Shown here: piece by piece, positions 21,023 to 33,772 of the stretch
Layout: each line of letters starts with the position of its first letter
Numbering within the stretch: position 1 is the first letter of the stretch
Assembly (NCBI RefSeq): GCF_000346465.2
Contig: NC_034014.1
Location: 17,105,191-17,169,190, forward strand
Origin: Prunus persica
Taxonomy: Eukaryota > Streptophyta > Magnoliopsida > Rosales > Rosaceae
Direction of reading: 5' to 3'
Length of the DNA stretch: 64,000 nucleotides
Position numbers and translations under genes: made by a program
Notes under the pieces: generated by a model
What the model was told of the DNA's origin: nothing
Seen by the model: only the letters and a program-made list of their open reading frames with translations
Databases searched by the model: none

Positions 21023-22936
21023 AATTTCTTTTAATTAAAACTACATAGGTAAACAATATTCCTGGAGGCACTATCTATTAGAAACTGTGTCATGATGGAA
21101 ACACATTTACCGGGATGGAACCACTTCATTTGCAGGTCTTTTACACTCTTAAGTTTCAACTTTTTAGTTGACATGGCAAACTAAGTTACTTTAAGAAATG
21201 TTGGAGATTGTGACTTTATTTTCCTGGTGACCAAGTAGCTAATTTTTATGTTCTTTACCCGTGTATTCGAATTCTCCGGATAGGTTTCTACAAGATCGTT
21301 AAGTTGGATTTGCCACCATATGCTGTTGTAGATGAGGTTTTTTTTCCTTTTCAATTTCTCCCATTTTACCCCCAATCTATTTCGGTAGCTGGAGAGTTTT
21401 CTAGAAGCCTCAGTTGTCATCTTGAGTTGACCATTCTGATAGGGAAGAAAGAAATTCTTATTATGGCTTAAAGATAATGTAGTATTCACTATGAATGGGG
21501 TTCAGATAGTATTCACCAAGTTTTCTACAACCAACTTTAGAAATCTGTTGGAACATAACTTCGTATAAATTTGTCCATTCATTTTTATTTCTACTTGCTA
21601 GATGTGTATAGTATATATATAACCAGTAGATAATTGAGAGCGATACTTAAAGTAATGAATAATAATGCCTAATAATATACAAAGAAAGGGAAATGCGGAA
21701 GAGGCACCTTAGGAATAAGTCTTTCATATCAAAATTATCTATTTGCAAGTCTTACTGGAATTCTGGAGCCAAACATGAAGCGGGATATGATGCTTTTATG
21801 ATAGGCTGTGTTTGGGGGATTCCCATCAAAAGTCAAGGAATATGACATATGTGGAATGCATCTCAAAAGTCTTTGGCTCGACCTCTGTTACATCTGCCTA
21901 CCAGTTGGATGAAACTGCGACATTTATTCAATTTAACAAGGCAAAATTTGACTCTAAATTTTTGTTATTTTGAAGGAAACTTTAAGGAGAAATGTTGGTC
22001 GACCGTTCTTAGTTTTGCATTATGTTGCGTGACTTTTGGATGGTCGAAACACTAGAGTTGCTAGTTATATAGAAAGTTATAAAGAAATTTGCAGTTCACC
22101 AAGCTCAAAGATCTTATTTGCAGATCAAACAAAGGCAGTTGGTATTAAATGGAAAAATAAATTAGGCGAAATAGATAAAGTAAATCCTGCTTCAAAGTCT
22201 TATAAAAAATCCAAAAGAAGGAAAATGGATAATGTGCAAAATGATCTATCGTGTGGGCATCTCATCTCTCATATTATAAGATCTAAGAGATGTTACATGA
22301 ACGAGCCATTACAATTGAAATAATCAAGCAAGCTTCGTTTCTCCAAAATTTAGAGAATGATGATGTTTCTCTAGCACACGGAGAATCCAAAATTATGTTC
22401 ATGACTGAACCATTTGCACACTATTGGTGTTCACTTTAGAATTTTACTTGTTCTAAAGGAAATTAGAAGACTAGATCAAACTTCTAGAACTCCATAATTA
22501 ATTACCACAAGAAAGATTAAATAAATTCATTAAAAGGAGATAAACCTATATAATAGCTATAGTTAACCAATCCTATAGAGTAAATTCCACTACAAACTTT
22601 AGAAAAGAAACTCCAACTTTTACAACTCACAAGGATTAGGAAGTAAAATGTTCATGCCTAAATTTGGTTCAATAGAAAATTACCTTTTTGAGTTCGAGGT
22701 CCGCAATCCTTCCAAACCAACTTGGCATGACCAAGAGGGTCTTCCCCTAGAACAAATTCTAGTTCTTAGGGATTGCACTTGTAAATAGAAATTAAGAAAG
22801 AACATTTCATCAAGCAACACAAGAGATTACATAGTTCACCCATAATAGGGCTACGTCCATAGGGTGTTGCGTATTTCCACTATTGAATGAAGAAGTACAA
22901 AGGTACAAAGTGTTTGATCCTCACAACTCATATCCT

Positions 22937-24949
22937 AAGGGAATATTGTGGGAATGGTGTTGTGTAGAGATTTCTAAAAACTCTACAACCAAACTTTGAA
23001 AGTATAAATCACCTAGCAAGCCATATCTAATATGAAATCAAAGTGAGAGCGGAAGCTTTAAATAAATTAGGGATTCATACAAGTCTCATTTGGTCCCAAT
23101 TTTTATAAGTTTATGAAAGTGTGCACCAAAGACTCTCTAAATCCTATTTGAGAGAAAGATAAGATGTTCATACCCTTGGAGCGAATCTTGAAACCAAGAA
23201 TGGTGTTCAAGTAGAGGGAGTGGTCCCTTTGTTGTTGGCTCTCCCTTTGATGTTGACTCTCCACCTTGTAGCTCTCCAAATAGGTACAAAGATATGCACC
23301 TCCCCAAAACTCTTCACTAAGGATTGAATGGGATGAGAGAATGAGTAGACAACAAGTGAAGAGTGGTGCGAGCACCCTCACTTGATGTGATAGATTGAAG
23401 GGGTTAGGGAGAGAGAGCTTAATGTTTTCTCTCTTCCAATTTCACCAACTTGAAAACCCCTAGAATGATAGGATTCCATAGCTACACACTTATAGAATCA
23501 AAAATGTCACAAGTGACAAAAATGCCCCCAAACCCTAGTGTAGCCACACCCCCCCTTTTGTGTGTCATATTTTGTTATCTTGGTCCAACACGTTAATCCT
23601 ATAATGTGTCACATATGTGCCTAAGTCCATATGGTCAAATTCCTTTTGAATTTCCAAGTCATATGGGACCTTTAATTAAAGTTTCATAACTTTAATTGAA
23701 TAATTAAATTAATCTAATCAATTTAATTACTCTAGTGACTTGACTAATTCAATCACTCACTTGTATGAGTGTTGGTCCTAGTCATCCTTAGTTGACCGTG
23801 TCAAGTGTCGGGTCAACCATTTGACCTTTGACTATTGACTTTGACCTTTGACTTCCACATTGACTTTGACCAAGTCACAAAATCATTCATTATCTTCATA
23901 ATTTCCCAATCGATTCCTTTTCGGTGTGCGATCTTATAGGTTCTAATTAGTGAGGCAGTGTGTATGAATGATTCACTCTGAATCAAGTGTGAATTGTGTC
24001 CCTCCATAAAATTCTCTTTATTGGTGAAGGCTAATTATATTTAGTCCTTACACGGCTTCCACAAGTCATGAGTGACACCTAGCAATATGTCACCCTAAAC
24101 TAAAAAGAATTCATTTAGAGAACCTCATTAGTTTGTGATTACAATGCAATTCGATCCTTCTCTAATTCAATACTCTATGTCATATTCTCGGGATATAGTA
24201 AACTTGTGTCAAAATCCCTAATATGACATCTCTAGATTATGTGATTCACTTTGATGAAATTGTAAACGTTCTTATTTCAATTTTCATCCAATACTTTGGC
24301 CAAAGATTCACGAATCATATCTTTAGAGTATTCTCTCTTCTTACTAAGAGCAGAGATTCCTTGTTGCACATTTACCTATCTCTGTGTACATGCTGAGAAT
24401 CCTGAGGAATACCTTTAAGTCACATCATTTTGATACGACCGTATAGTGCTCTCAAAGAGAAACAACATATACACAAGACAACTGTGATGTCTCAGTTCTA
24501 AGGATTAATTTGCATTATCACAACTTAGAATTCTTTATTCAACACTTGTGAGTAAGACTTCCATACAAGAATTCTAGAGTTGATAGCGTTCAGTGGACTC
24601 CATCTTTTATAGAGCACTTACATATCTGTCTCAGTGTCTCTACACGAATGACTTGAGACTAGTCATCCTCCCAATTCAGTAGACATAATGTGTACCAATC
24701 TTTGCAGGTCACCATTGTCCAATTGGTGATCTTATGACCAGGAACATTTTAGGGTACGATATTTATATATATGGAAAGATCTCGTGCATCTAACTTATTT
24801 ATACCACTTTCCATTTATATCTTAATCTATGGACTTGTTACTTTGTGTATGTTATGTTTCTAAAGCAACGTTCTTGCCCCTTTCATTATTACATATTATT
24901 TCCTTAGAATTATCCATTTTATATTGGCTTCTAGGGCATATATCTAACA
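22937..24949 (-). mobile_element. 3' LTR of the copia-like element (2,013 bp)
   Basis: On the minus strand it begins TGTTAGATATATGCCCTAG and is preceded by a polypurine tract (AAGTGGGAGAC, 24950-24960), which identifies it as the 3' LTR. It aligns with the LTR at 39084-39891 along both ends, including AGGGAATATTGTGGGAAT and GAAAGATAAGATGTTCATA. It retains 1.1 kb in the middle that the other copy has lost. The two bases of its left tip differ from the partner, and no 5-bp target duplication is evident. Confidence 0.8.
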
Positions 24950-24960
24950 GTCTCCCACTT

Positions 24961-26344
24961 GCACGTAAAGCTAATTAGCCACACAATGTGTTTGACCTTG
25001 AGACGCTTATCATGCCATAGCCGATGTGTTCTAGGATTTTGTGATCTTTGCTATATCAGCTTTCTTTTGCAACTTAGAGACGACCGACGTCATAAGTAAC
25101 CAGCTCATTTATATATCATTTTCTCCAAATTTTGGATGCCTGATAAGACTTGAGTTCCTCGGCTTGAGCTATTGCCCCGTGAGAATTTCTCTTACTATAA
25201 GAGCATTGATCTTTCGTGGTAGGAACTACTCCTATATAGGAGATTTTTCTATTCATCCAAAAGGTGTTGACGTATCAACTTCTCTTGCATAGATATGTAC
25301 TGGTTTTGGTTACGAACTATGTTACAACGTCCAAGATTATCCAGAACAAATTTCTAGAGTTTGTTTCCTATAATATAGGAATTAGGATCCGACCAGAGTC
25401 ACTCAGGTGTACGCTTCCACTATGATGCTCTAATACTATTCTCTTTGCATATTTCTCCTTTTGTCTTATTTATGTTTCTCCTTTTGTCATCTTGTTGTCC
25501 TTAATATACTCTTGCATTAAGCACAACTTGCTATAATATCTTGATCATATCATACATGATCGTATACTTATATAATAAGTACATGAACTTTTCATTCCTT
25601 TCTTTTAGATTTCTTTTGAAGAAGACTTCACTTGGTGATGGCGTTTTCTCTTGAACTTTGAATGGACTCCTACTTTCCCTTTTGGAATATAACCATTTCT
25701 AAAATGCTTTATTCAAGATACCATTTATCTTGGATGTTTAAATGTGGTGAGTCAACAAAAAGGAGTTGAATTGTCACTTTGTCCGATAATCCGCTTGTGG
25801 CTTACAACCAATCATTCCACTTGTTTCACAACAAGCATCCATTAACTCTTTGATGGATATGACATATTTTAGGTAATCTAAGATGTCCCACAAGTTTACC
25901 TTTCGAACTATAAAGTTCTAAACTTTATAAAAATTTCAATCTCATTACCGTTCAATTGGACTTATCAAATATTTTGTTATCCTTGGGGTTACGATGTAAG
26001 GAGGGATTTTGATGACTTATCATAAAGGATTTATACTTTATTATCCTTTGTGATAAAGATCATCCATTGAGATATCTTGTAAAGAGTTCATAACAATTAA
26101 AAGAGTGTTGATGCCCTTTAAATGATTTCCCTTTTCTTTGCTTTCTTGAAATCGTAAGTCTCTTGGATTTCGGACTTAGTAAAGTCCAACCGTGAGTGAT
26201 CAAAGGTGAATGCTATAGAAAGACAATGGATACCATTCCATTCATTATCTTATACAACTCATGTGATCTCTATTCTAGTTCATAACTTAGATTGTTTGGA
26301 TTTCTCAATTTCTAGATGCAACTCATAAGTAAGAATTGGAACCT
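24961..26344 (-). other. 3' internal non-coding part of the copia-like element
   Basis: This lies between the polypurine tract and the first Harbinger insertion. I see no integrase, reverse transcriptase or RNase H motif in any frame, only AT-rich DNA with short frames. In an autonomous copia element this is where the end of pol would lie, so the element appears to lack pol. Confidence 0.6.
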
Positions 26345-27119
26345 TTATGCTGCGTTTGGATGAAGGAATTCTAATTTTCATAGAATTTGTAAATGATGGA
26401 ATTTGTAATTACATCATTTCAAATTACGTCAATTCCAAATTTTCAGTGTTTGGATATCTTGTATATAGAATTTAGGAAATGGCGGAAATTAAAATTTCCC
26501 CTGTTTGGATAATCATAAAAGGAATTTTAAAACTGAAACTCGCAAAGGAGGCTTAAGAATAAAAAAGCATGCAATTGTTAGAACAAACGGAGAAACAAAG
26601 AGTTGATTTTGGCGGTACCCAAAAAACTGGTTGATAAAAGCAAGAGTGGTGCATGATAATAGGCCAAGCACCCATGTTCGAAACGTTATGGTTGGCTCTG
26701 ATGGGTCATATGTGATTGGAACTGTTAGCCTAACTTGCTCAATTGGTTGTTGTCCACTTCACCGTCTGTTTTTGCATCAACAAATATTTGACAACATCAA
26801 TTAATTAATTGTAGATTTGATTGATAAAGTGTTGAATTTCTGGAAAATAGACAGCTGAAATGATAGCTTAAGATTTCAGAGAGAACATATTTGATAAAAG
26901 TAAAGCAGGTACCATTCAAATCTCTTAAACAAAAACATTCATAATCCACTACTGTTATTACTCGAAATTGTAATCAAGATAAAGTCATCTATATTACTAA
27001 AAAAAAAACGTATCACTAAATCAAAATAAATGAATCCAATCATTCCAACTACTGTTTAAGGTACTTGTAATTAAAAAATAATAATTAATAAAGATAACAT
27101 GAGAATGAAAAAATGTGTT

Positions 27120-28129
27120 CTATGCCCTTGGTGAAATAAACATCAACACCATTCCCTTTTTTCTCTCAACTGGAAGTGTCTTCAACATGAGAAATTGTTT
27201 CTCATTTTCTATAAACCAAGTGCATGCCTTCAATTGTTCATCTGGATTAAGTTCTGGAATTGCATTAACTTCATTATATACTTCTAATGGATCAAGCTTT
27301 TGTAGGTAGCATTGATAAATTGTTCGAACGATGAAGCCATTTTAGCCACTGAATCAGCAAGAACATTAGGAGTACCTCTTTTCTTTGGTGGGCGAATTTC
27401 AGAAGATGGTTGATTTCTTTTCTTTGGACACCTAGAATTGGGTGAGACATCATCAATGTGAGAATTCTCAAAACCTTGAGTATCAGCACCCAAGTCAACA
27501 AAATTATTCGGTTCGCTATCAGGGGTCATAACCTCAGCAGCTTCAAAACATGTTTCAGCACCCTCTCCAGTAGCTCTATCTTTGCCACATAAATCCACTA
27601 TATCATCCCAATTTGCAATTACTTTATATCGAAAAGTTCTAGCATCTTCATGAGACTATCAAGAAAAAAAAAAGAGGTTAAATAACTGTAAATTTACCAC
27701 AAAAAATATTCTAGTCATGCAAAAAGGTGAAATTCCATTGTAAATTACCTTCACATACTCATTCCAAACATTCTCTTCATCTATAGTGATCATCTTTTTT
27801 GTTGCATCCCAACTAAATCCACTCTGACTTAATATGTCACTGACTACAGCATAAAACTTTTTCCATGTCTTGACACGATTTTTAATGTTATCAGCACTTA
27901 CTTCAATATTATATTGGGCAGACAATATGGCTGCAGCAGTGTTATAAGCAACTGATTTCCAACCACCATCTCCTTTGTGACCCATCTGGCGTTCTTCTCT
28001 AAGTATCTCTGCTAATGAATGATCCATTTGTATGTTCCAACGTAAATAACATTTTTCATCTCGTTCATGTTCATTACCTTGCTTCTCTTTCCTTTTCCTC
28101 TGCTTTAGTTTGCTTGCTTTCTCTGCCAT
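27120..28129 (-). pseudogene. Harbinger 1 MYB/SANT-like accessory protein, one frameshift
   Basis: Exon 1 is 28129-27749 and exon 2 begins at 27655; the intron is GT-AG. The N-terminal part is a basic stretch followed by a trihelix/SANT-like domain (RWNIQMDHSLAEIL, then GGWKSVAYNTAAAI, NRVKTWKKFYAVVSDI). The middle (SHEDARTFRYKVIANWDDIV) and a PPKKR basic patch match the plant proteins that accompany PIF-like transposases and bind the element ends. The first frame stops at 27284. A one-base shift near 27305 lets it continue LDPLEVYNEVNAIPELNPDE to a TAG at 27120-27122. The gene is therefore broken by a single indel, or by an assembly error there. Confidence 0.82.
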
Positions 28130-28279
28130 CTTATGTAATTGAAATAATTTCAACAACATTAATACACAACATTAACAAATTCATTCAAATTGCTAAAAAT
28201 GTTAAAAATTCAATACATGAAGTAAACACTTATTCAAATTAAAACATTACAAAGTTCATGAAAAGTTCAAATTGAAAAT

Positions 28280-29701
28280 TCATGAAATCGTTATGCCTCT
28301 TGCTTGATAATCATGAAACATCTGCAATGCTAACGTGTCACGGAAAGTAGTCCACTGATCAGTAACTTGAACACTTGTAATCCTATTTGCATTACCCTCT
28401 AATGTAGAATGATTTGATATCTCATGATCCACAGAAGCTAAAAACTCCAAATCTTGATCTTGTAACACAAGGTCATTATGTTGCTCGAGTCGGATAAAGT
28501 TATGCAACACAAAGCATGCATTTATAATCCTAATTTGGGTTTTGATGTCGAAAAATGAAGGGGTACGCAGTATACTCCATCGCTTTTTTAACAACCCAAA
28601 GGACCTTTCAATTACATTCCTTGCAATTGAATGACGCAAATTAAATAATTCTTTGTAAGTTTCAGGTCGATTGTTTCCAGTCCATTCATTTAAGTGATAT
28701 CTAGTTCCTCTGTACGGTGCCAAAAAACCTTGTCCATTAGCGTATCCCGCATCCACAAGATAATACTTATCTACAATACAAAAAAGTTTTAAAGAATAGT
28801 TAGTTATTTATACCTAAGTTTGTGCTTAATTAACAACTAGTATGATAAATTACCACTTGGGACTTGAAACGGCTTATCCCTGGCTAAAGCATCTCACAAA
28901 ATACGAGCGTCAGAAGCAGAACCCTCCCATCCGGATAGTACATAGATGAATTTTAGATCTGGATCACCAACTCCTAAAACATTGGTGGAAATATCTCCCT
29001 TTCTATTTCGATATCTTGGTCTATCCTCAGCAGACACTGTTACTGGAATGTGAGTTCCATCTAGTGCCCCTATACAATTCTAATGACATGAAATAAAAAA
29101 ATAAATAAGCAAATACTCTTAAATGTAATTACAAGAACATACTTTTCTTTAGTTATAGAATTACCTCAAACCACTTCCACTTGTCTCTTTCTGATCCACT
29201 TATAGCACATGGATGAAGTTTCAGGTACTCTTCACTTATTCTCATCATAGCATGCAACACACTATTAAATTGTCGACTAATTGTTTCTTTAGAGCGATAA
29301 TAATCAAAACCAATGACCCTAAACTTCAAGTTGTGAGCAAGTATATTTAAGAAAATAGCCACAGACTCTTCAATTGAAACATTTCTTGTTGGAGTCAATC
29401 CACCCTTCCCATGCAAAATAGTGCATAAACTCTTAAATGCATTCTTGCTAACTCGTAATTGTTCAATACAGTCAACCTCCCTCCCATTATATAGACGGTT
29501 CAAGTAACATCATCTTTCTTGATCCCAATCACGTGAAGGCTCTTTGACTAGATAAGTTTCATTATACCATGCTACAACTATAGCAATGACAGATGTAATG
29601 GTACCAAGAATAATTGACATTTTGTCCCTATTTTCTTCTTCATCTCTAGCACGCTTGCGACTTAAACGTGTAAGAAAATTATCTACATTATCACTAGCCA
29701 T
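28280..29701 (-). pseudogene. Harbinger 1 transposase (HARBI1-like nuclease), two stop codons
   Basis: Three exons: 29701-29165, 29079-28854, 28770-28280, with GT-AG introns and matching phase (1,254 bases). The helix-turn-helix part reads LRVSKNAFKSLCTIL. The catalytic core shows the first Asp in ALDGTHIP, the second in GSASD, and the acidic third residue in VIERSFGLLKKRW, preceded by VDAGYANGQGFLAPYRG. The product would cut and join element ends at TTA targets. Two TGA codons interrupt it: 29510-29512 (after DWDQER), and 28894-28896, where relatives have Arg (ARIL-stop-DA), consistent with CGA to TGA. It is otherwise full length, so inactivation is recent. Confidence 0.88.
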
Positions 29702-30848
29702 ACCTGTTTATATTTCCAAATAATCTTATTATATAGTCATATCAAACACCAACAAAAAGCCACACAATTTTAGCTAAGGTGGAACCATAATAACAAAATT
29801 GGCAGACTGAACATTCCATTCAATAACCAAATAGTGAAATTTATGGTAAAAGCTAAAAAAAGATTACCAAAACTCACCACCTAACATTTCCAATAGTTAA
29901 TTAAAGTTTTGGTATAGGGTTGAATACAAGACCATCAAGTTGTGTAAATTATAATAAATAAATATATGTACGTATTTATCTTAGCAAAGAAGTTTGCAGA
30001 GAGACCCATGAAATCGGATTGGAAAGTAACTTGGGGACAAATGAGACCTCTAAAATTGACCAATATACTTAGTTAAAGCAAAGCTAGAATATGCACATTT
30101 CAAGTTCCAAGGCCTGCCAAAAACTGGTACAAAGCATAAAGGCATATGTGGTATTCCCCATACACGGCTCCAAGAGCTACCAAAAACTGGTACACAACCA
30201 GTAAGTTTGAATCACCCAAACAACACAGCAACCCACACACAGCAAAACTCTCTTTAAGAGAAACCAAAGAAACCGACTAACAAACTCTCTTAAACCTAAA
30301 AGTTAGTCAAACAGAGAAAAGAGGAGACCATAATCAGAAACTACAAGAAATTATGCAGACTACAAGGTAAGCTATAATCTCCTCAGCAATAACAACCGAG
30401 GAACCCATATCATAAATACAGAGTAAAAATCTGCAACCAGAAAGTGCAGAAAACTATAATTTCATCAGATTAAAAAAGATGATAGATGGCAAAATATTGG
30501 AGCAAAACAGAGTCTTTGATTGAAAGATGATAGATGGCAAAATCTGAAAACCAAACACTCTCTATCAGATTAAAAAAGATGATTAACTTCTATTTTTTTG
30601 GGTTGAAATCTAGTTTCAAAAAGAAACCAGAAAAGATCAGATAACAAAATAGAAAGTAGAGATAAAGAATACACCGTGCAGAGAATAGAATACAAACAGA
30701 AAGTAGAATACAAACAGAGCCCGGTCAAACCCATTAGATAAAGAATCAGATAACAAAACAAAAGTAGAGATAGATCGATCAAACCCATTAAATTGAATAC
30801 CCATCAATAATATCAACCAAAAAAAAAATGCAACTAGATTGAAAGCTC

Positions 30849-30968
30849 ACCTGCGAAACTTGGATGGCCTGCCTTCTTCTCTCACTCTTGATAGAAAACT
30901 GATATAAGACCTGCGAAACTTGGATGGCCTGCCTTCTTCTCCCACTCTTGATAGAAAACTGATATAAG
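30849..30968. repeat. 60-bp tandem duplication in Harbinger 1
   Basis: Two 60-base units (30849-30908 and 30909-30968), each containing CTGCGAAACTTGGATGGCCT, differ at a single base (30881 versus 30941). They lie upstream of the transposase gene near the right end of the element and could be part of its promoter or a transposase-binding region. The near-identity shows that the duplication is recent. Confidence 0.95.
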
Positions 30969-31594
30969 GTGTATTTGTTGGAGCGCAGCAAAAACAATTT
31001 CCCCCGCTCTTGAGATTTGCAGAATTTCACCAATTATGATAGGATTTAAACTCGGGATTTTGGATTGGGAAATCTCTCCATATTCCCCGCAAGTGATTTG
31101 CCAAATCCCTAGTAGATTTTGCCAAACGCATGGAGTTCCCTTTTCCATCGGTGAAATCCCGATTTTTTTTCAAATCCCGTCTTTATTTCCTTTTGCCAAA
31201 CACACGGTTAAAGAACCACACATTATCCTATGAATATTATCTTCATATCTCAATATTCTAAACAATTAATGTAAGAACAGTTTCATACATTCATCTCACA
31301 AAGCATATAGAGATCAAACTTCATATTACTATAATACGAATAGTCATATATAAAGCAAACTAGTAGTTATGTCATATAAACCATAAAACTATCTTCTAAA
31401 ACATGAAGATAGCAAGTAAGTTCTTTATACATACCAAAAACCAAATAAACTAAATAAGTTCTAAAAGATCCCCATAAACAAATAAAAGCATGCTTGACGA
31501 TTCCGAATCCCAACAATCTTCATCTCTATGAGCTTTCTACTTGTTCTCTGTTTGTGCAACAACATGACCTATAATATATCATTGTTTGTTAGAC

Positions 31595-32503
31595 TCAAGT
31601 AAAGTATAAACATTGGCTTAGAACTTTAGTGACTAATGAAGTTGTACCTTCAGCTCGGTTGTCCTTCAGGCTAGCTAAGTAATCCCAACAATTCCTTTTC
31701 CAGTGTCTGTCTTCCCCACAATGGAAACACTATCCCTTAGCCTCTTTTCCTTCTTCCTGTTTCTTCTTGATGCCTCCCTTGGGTTTGAGTTTAGGGTTTC
31801 ATTTCTTCTTCTTGCTGGCATTGAATTTGCCTTTACCCTTATTACCGGGATTAGCAGAAGAAGTTGACTTCTCAAAAACCACAATGGTCTCATTCCCTCC
31901 TTGTATCTTGAATGTCTTCTCAGCAATCACACACATGTTCTGCAGCTCTGAGAGAGTGTTCTCCATCTTCCCCATGTTGTAGTTCACAACAAACTGGGAG
32001 AATGAATCAGAAAGGGACGCAAGGAAGATGTTGGTGGTCAAGTTGCGGTCCAGTGGACTGTTAAGACTTTCCAGCTGCTCAATGAGTCCTATCATCTTCA
32101 ATCAATGTTGGTGGACTGGAGCTCCCTTAACCATCCTAGTCTTCAAAAGCTCACATACAGCACTGAAGCGTCTGTTGCATGTGCCCTCTCTATAAAGCTC
32201 TTGGAGATGGGATATTATGTCAGCAGCATGCATCATATGCTCATTCGATTTCTGGAGCTCCTCATTCATGGAAGCCAGAATGTGGCACATGGCTTGACAG
32301 TCATCATCCACGTGCTTGTCATACTCAGCACGTACTTCCTGAGAAGCATCTTCACTGGGGGGCTCTATGTCAGGAGCTTTCTCTAGTACGTACATAATCT
32401 TCTCGATAGTCATGAATATCTTGAGATTGGGGTACCATGTTAGAAAGTTATGGCCTTCTAGACAATGTTTGTCTAGGAGTTTGGCGAATGCAGATCCAGA
32501 CAT
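31595..32503 (-). pseudogene. Copia-type gag with zinc knuckle, three stop codons
   Basis: Starts at ATG 32503. The frame reads SGSAFAKLLDKHCLEGHNF, then LTWYPNLKIFMTIEKI, a form typical of plant copia gag, and continues through RNLTTNIFLASLSDSFSQFV and a Lys-rich tail to a CCHC zinc knuckle (CFHCGEDRHWKRNC, about 31690-31730) that would bind the element's RNA. In-frame stops lie at 32102-32104, 31799-31801 and 31730-31732, and the frame ends at 31595-31597. With the stops read through, length is about 300 residues, right for a stand-alone gag. No protease or pol follows on either side of the nested Harbinger insertion. Confidence 0.82.
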
Positions 32504-33034
32504 ATCTACAAATACATGTAGCTAAGTGTTAGATTAATTTTAGATTTACCATTTACTCGAGTCTTTAAGTCAAAAGGTAACCCCCACTATTTTTGGCAAA
32601 TTCTCATATCCCTCAAGATGGAATCTGAGAGTTTTGGTTAGAATTCTTAGTAGGATGAGAGGCTCCCTATTATCTGGATCACCGCACCATAATAGGATCT
32701 AAGGATACTTCGGACAATAAAGAGAAGGCGCGCTTGCCTCTTCACATCTTGATGTGATTACCCATTTCATTCGACCTCTAGCAAATGTGAACCCCCGAAT
32801 GTTATCGGGAAGTCCCATTGTACTAGTTAAGTCTTAGCCTACCATGCTTGCTTAGTATAGGAATCAAACATGAAACCTCATCATATTAGAGTGTTGGCCT
32901 ATGCTTGTTCCTACCCTTGCAACATCAAATGCATGAAATGGATCCCTCCTAAATATGCGTCGTTACTGTCAACTTCTCCATGTCTGAGGCAAGCCTTCAC
33001 AAGTGTCATGCTCATTTGGAATCCATAAATAATC
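32504..33034 (-). other. Leader of the copia-like element, upstream of gag
   Basis: Non-coding DNA between the gag start and the truncated Harbinger-family copy. I see no recognisable motif beyond ordinary AT-rich sequence. Confidence 0.5.
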
Positions 33035-33360
33035 GATGTTAGAGTTGCTGCGAGAGAAATCAGCTGTGAGAGAAAGCAATTTGGCGTTTGGTAAACTTTT
33101 TGTTAAAAGTGTTGTTGACACTGATTTTCGCATAATTAGAAAATGATTGCCACATAATCATTAAACCCAGCACCTCTTTGAAACTGATTCCTGCATAATC
33201 AGAAAATGAAAGCACCTCATTAGTTGCTTTCCCTTATAACTTTCTCTCACAACAATTTTTAATAATAAGTGATTTTCTTATAGTTTACCAAACGGGCTGG
33301 GCTTCCCAAAATTTTAAAATAATCACTTATCATCCTAAATAAGCAATGCCAAACGGGCAC
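33035..33360. mobile_element. Truncated Harbinger 2-family copy abutting the complete element
   Basis: It contains GAGAGAAATCAGCTGTGAGA and GCAATTTGGCGTTTGG from the left end of the family, a large internal deletion, and then the right end (AAACGGGCTGGGCTTCCCAA, ending CCAAACGGGCAC). The outermost left ~40 bases are missing. Its right tip touches the TTA (33361-33363) from which the complete element starts. Confidence 0.75.
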
Positions 33361-33772
33361 TTAGGGCCAGTTTGGCATTGCTGTGTTGTAAAAATAATCG
33401 CTGTCAGATTTGCTGTGAGAGAAATCAGCTGTGAAAGAAAACAGTTTGGTGTTTGGTAAATTGTTAAAAGTATTGTTTGTACAATAATCAGTTTCTGAGT
33501 GTTTGGTAATTTTTTGTGAAAGTGCTGTGAGTTGTGTATAATAACTAAAAAGGGCATTATGTTGAAATGACTTTTCTGTTCAAGTGTTTGGTAAAAAGAA
33601 AAGCACTTTCACTTTATCTTTTTTTTTTTTTGGTATTAAATATGTTTCCATGACACCATAATTTTATTTTAATTGTAAAATAAATAAAGTTTCCATTAAA
33701 AATAAATATATTGTAAAAAATATGGTCATAACAAAAATTAAGCTAGTCATAAACAAGCAATCATATACATTT

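Larger units (their letters stand above)
18757..22648. other. Gene-poor AT-rich DNA with microsatellites
   Basis: No recognisable gene is present. It holds an (ATT)n tract at about 19847-19894 and a (GT)n tract at about 20997-21022. A 95-residue plus-strand frame (22036-22323, Lys/Ser-rich) resembles nothing I know and lacks flanking splice or promoter evidence. Some stretches near 20430-20960 look like scattered exon remnants, but I cannot connect them. Confidence 0.5.
26348..31207 (-). mobile_element. PIF/Harbinger transposon 1 (4,860 bp)
   Basis: Flanked by TTA at 26345-26347 and 31208-31210. The ends are degenerate inverted repeats (TGCTGCGTTTGGA on the left; CCGTGTGTTTGGC read inward on the right), with repeated GTTTGG-type subterminal motifs. 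It carries two genes on the minus strand: a three-exon transposase (28280-29701), then a MYB/SANT-like gene (27120-28129). Both are nearly complete and lightly damaged. A 60-bp duplication lies upstream of the transposase. The element sits inside the internal region of the copia-like element. Confidence 0.85.

Noticed and set aside
22036..22323. 95-residue Lys/Ser-rich frame
   Set aside because: It may be an exon remnant, but no relative, splice context or promoter supports it.
30788..31148. Minus-strand frames containing a repeated 20-residue segment
   Set aside because: The repeat is explained by the 60-bp duplication at the end of Harbinger 1; there is no gene there.
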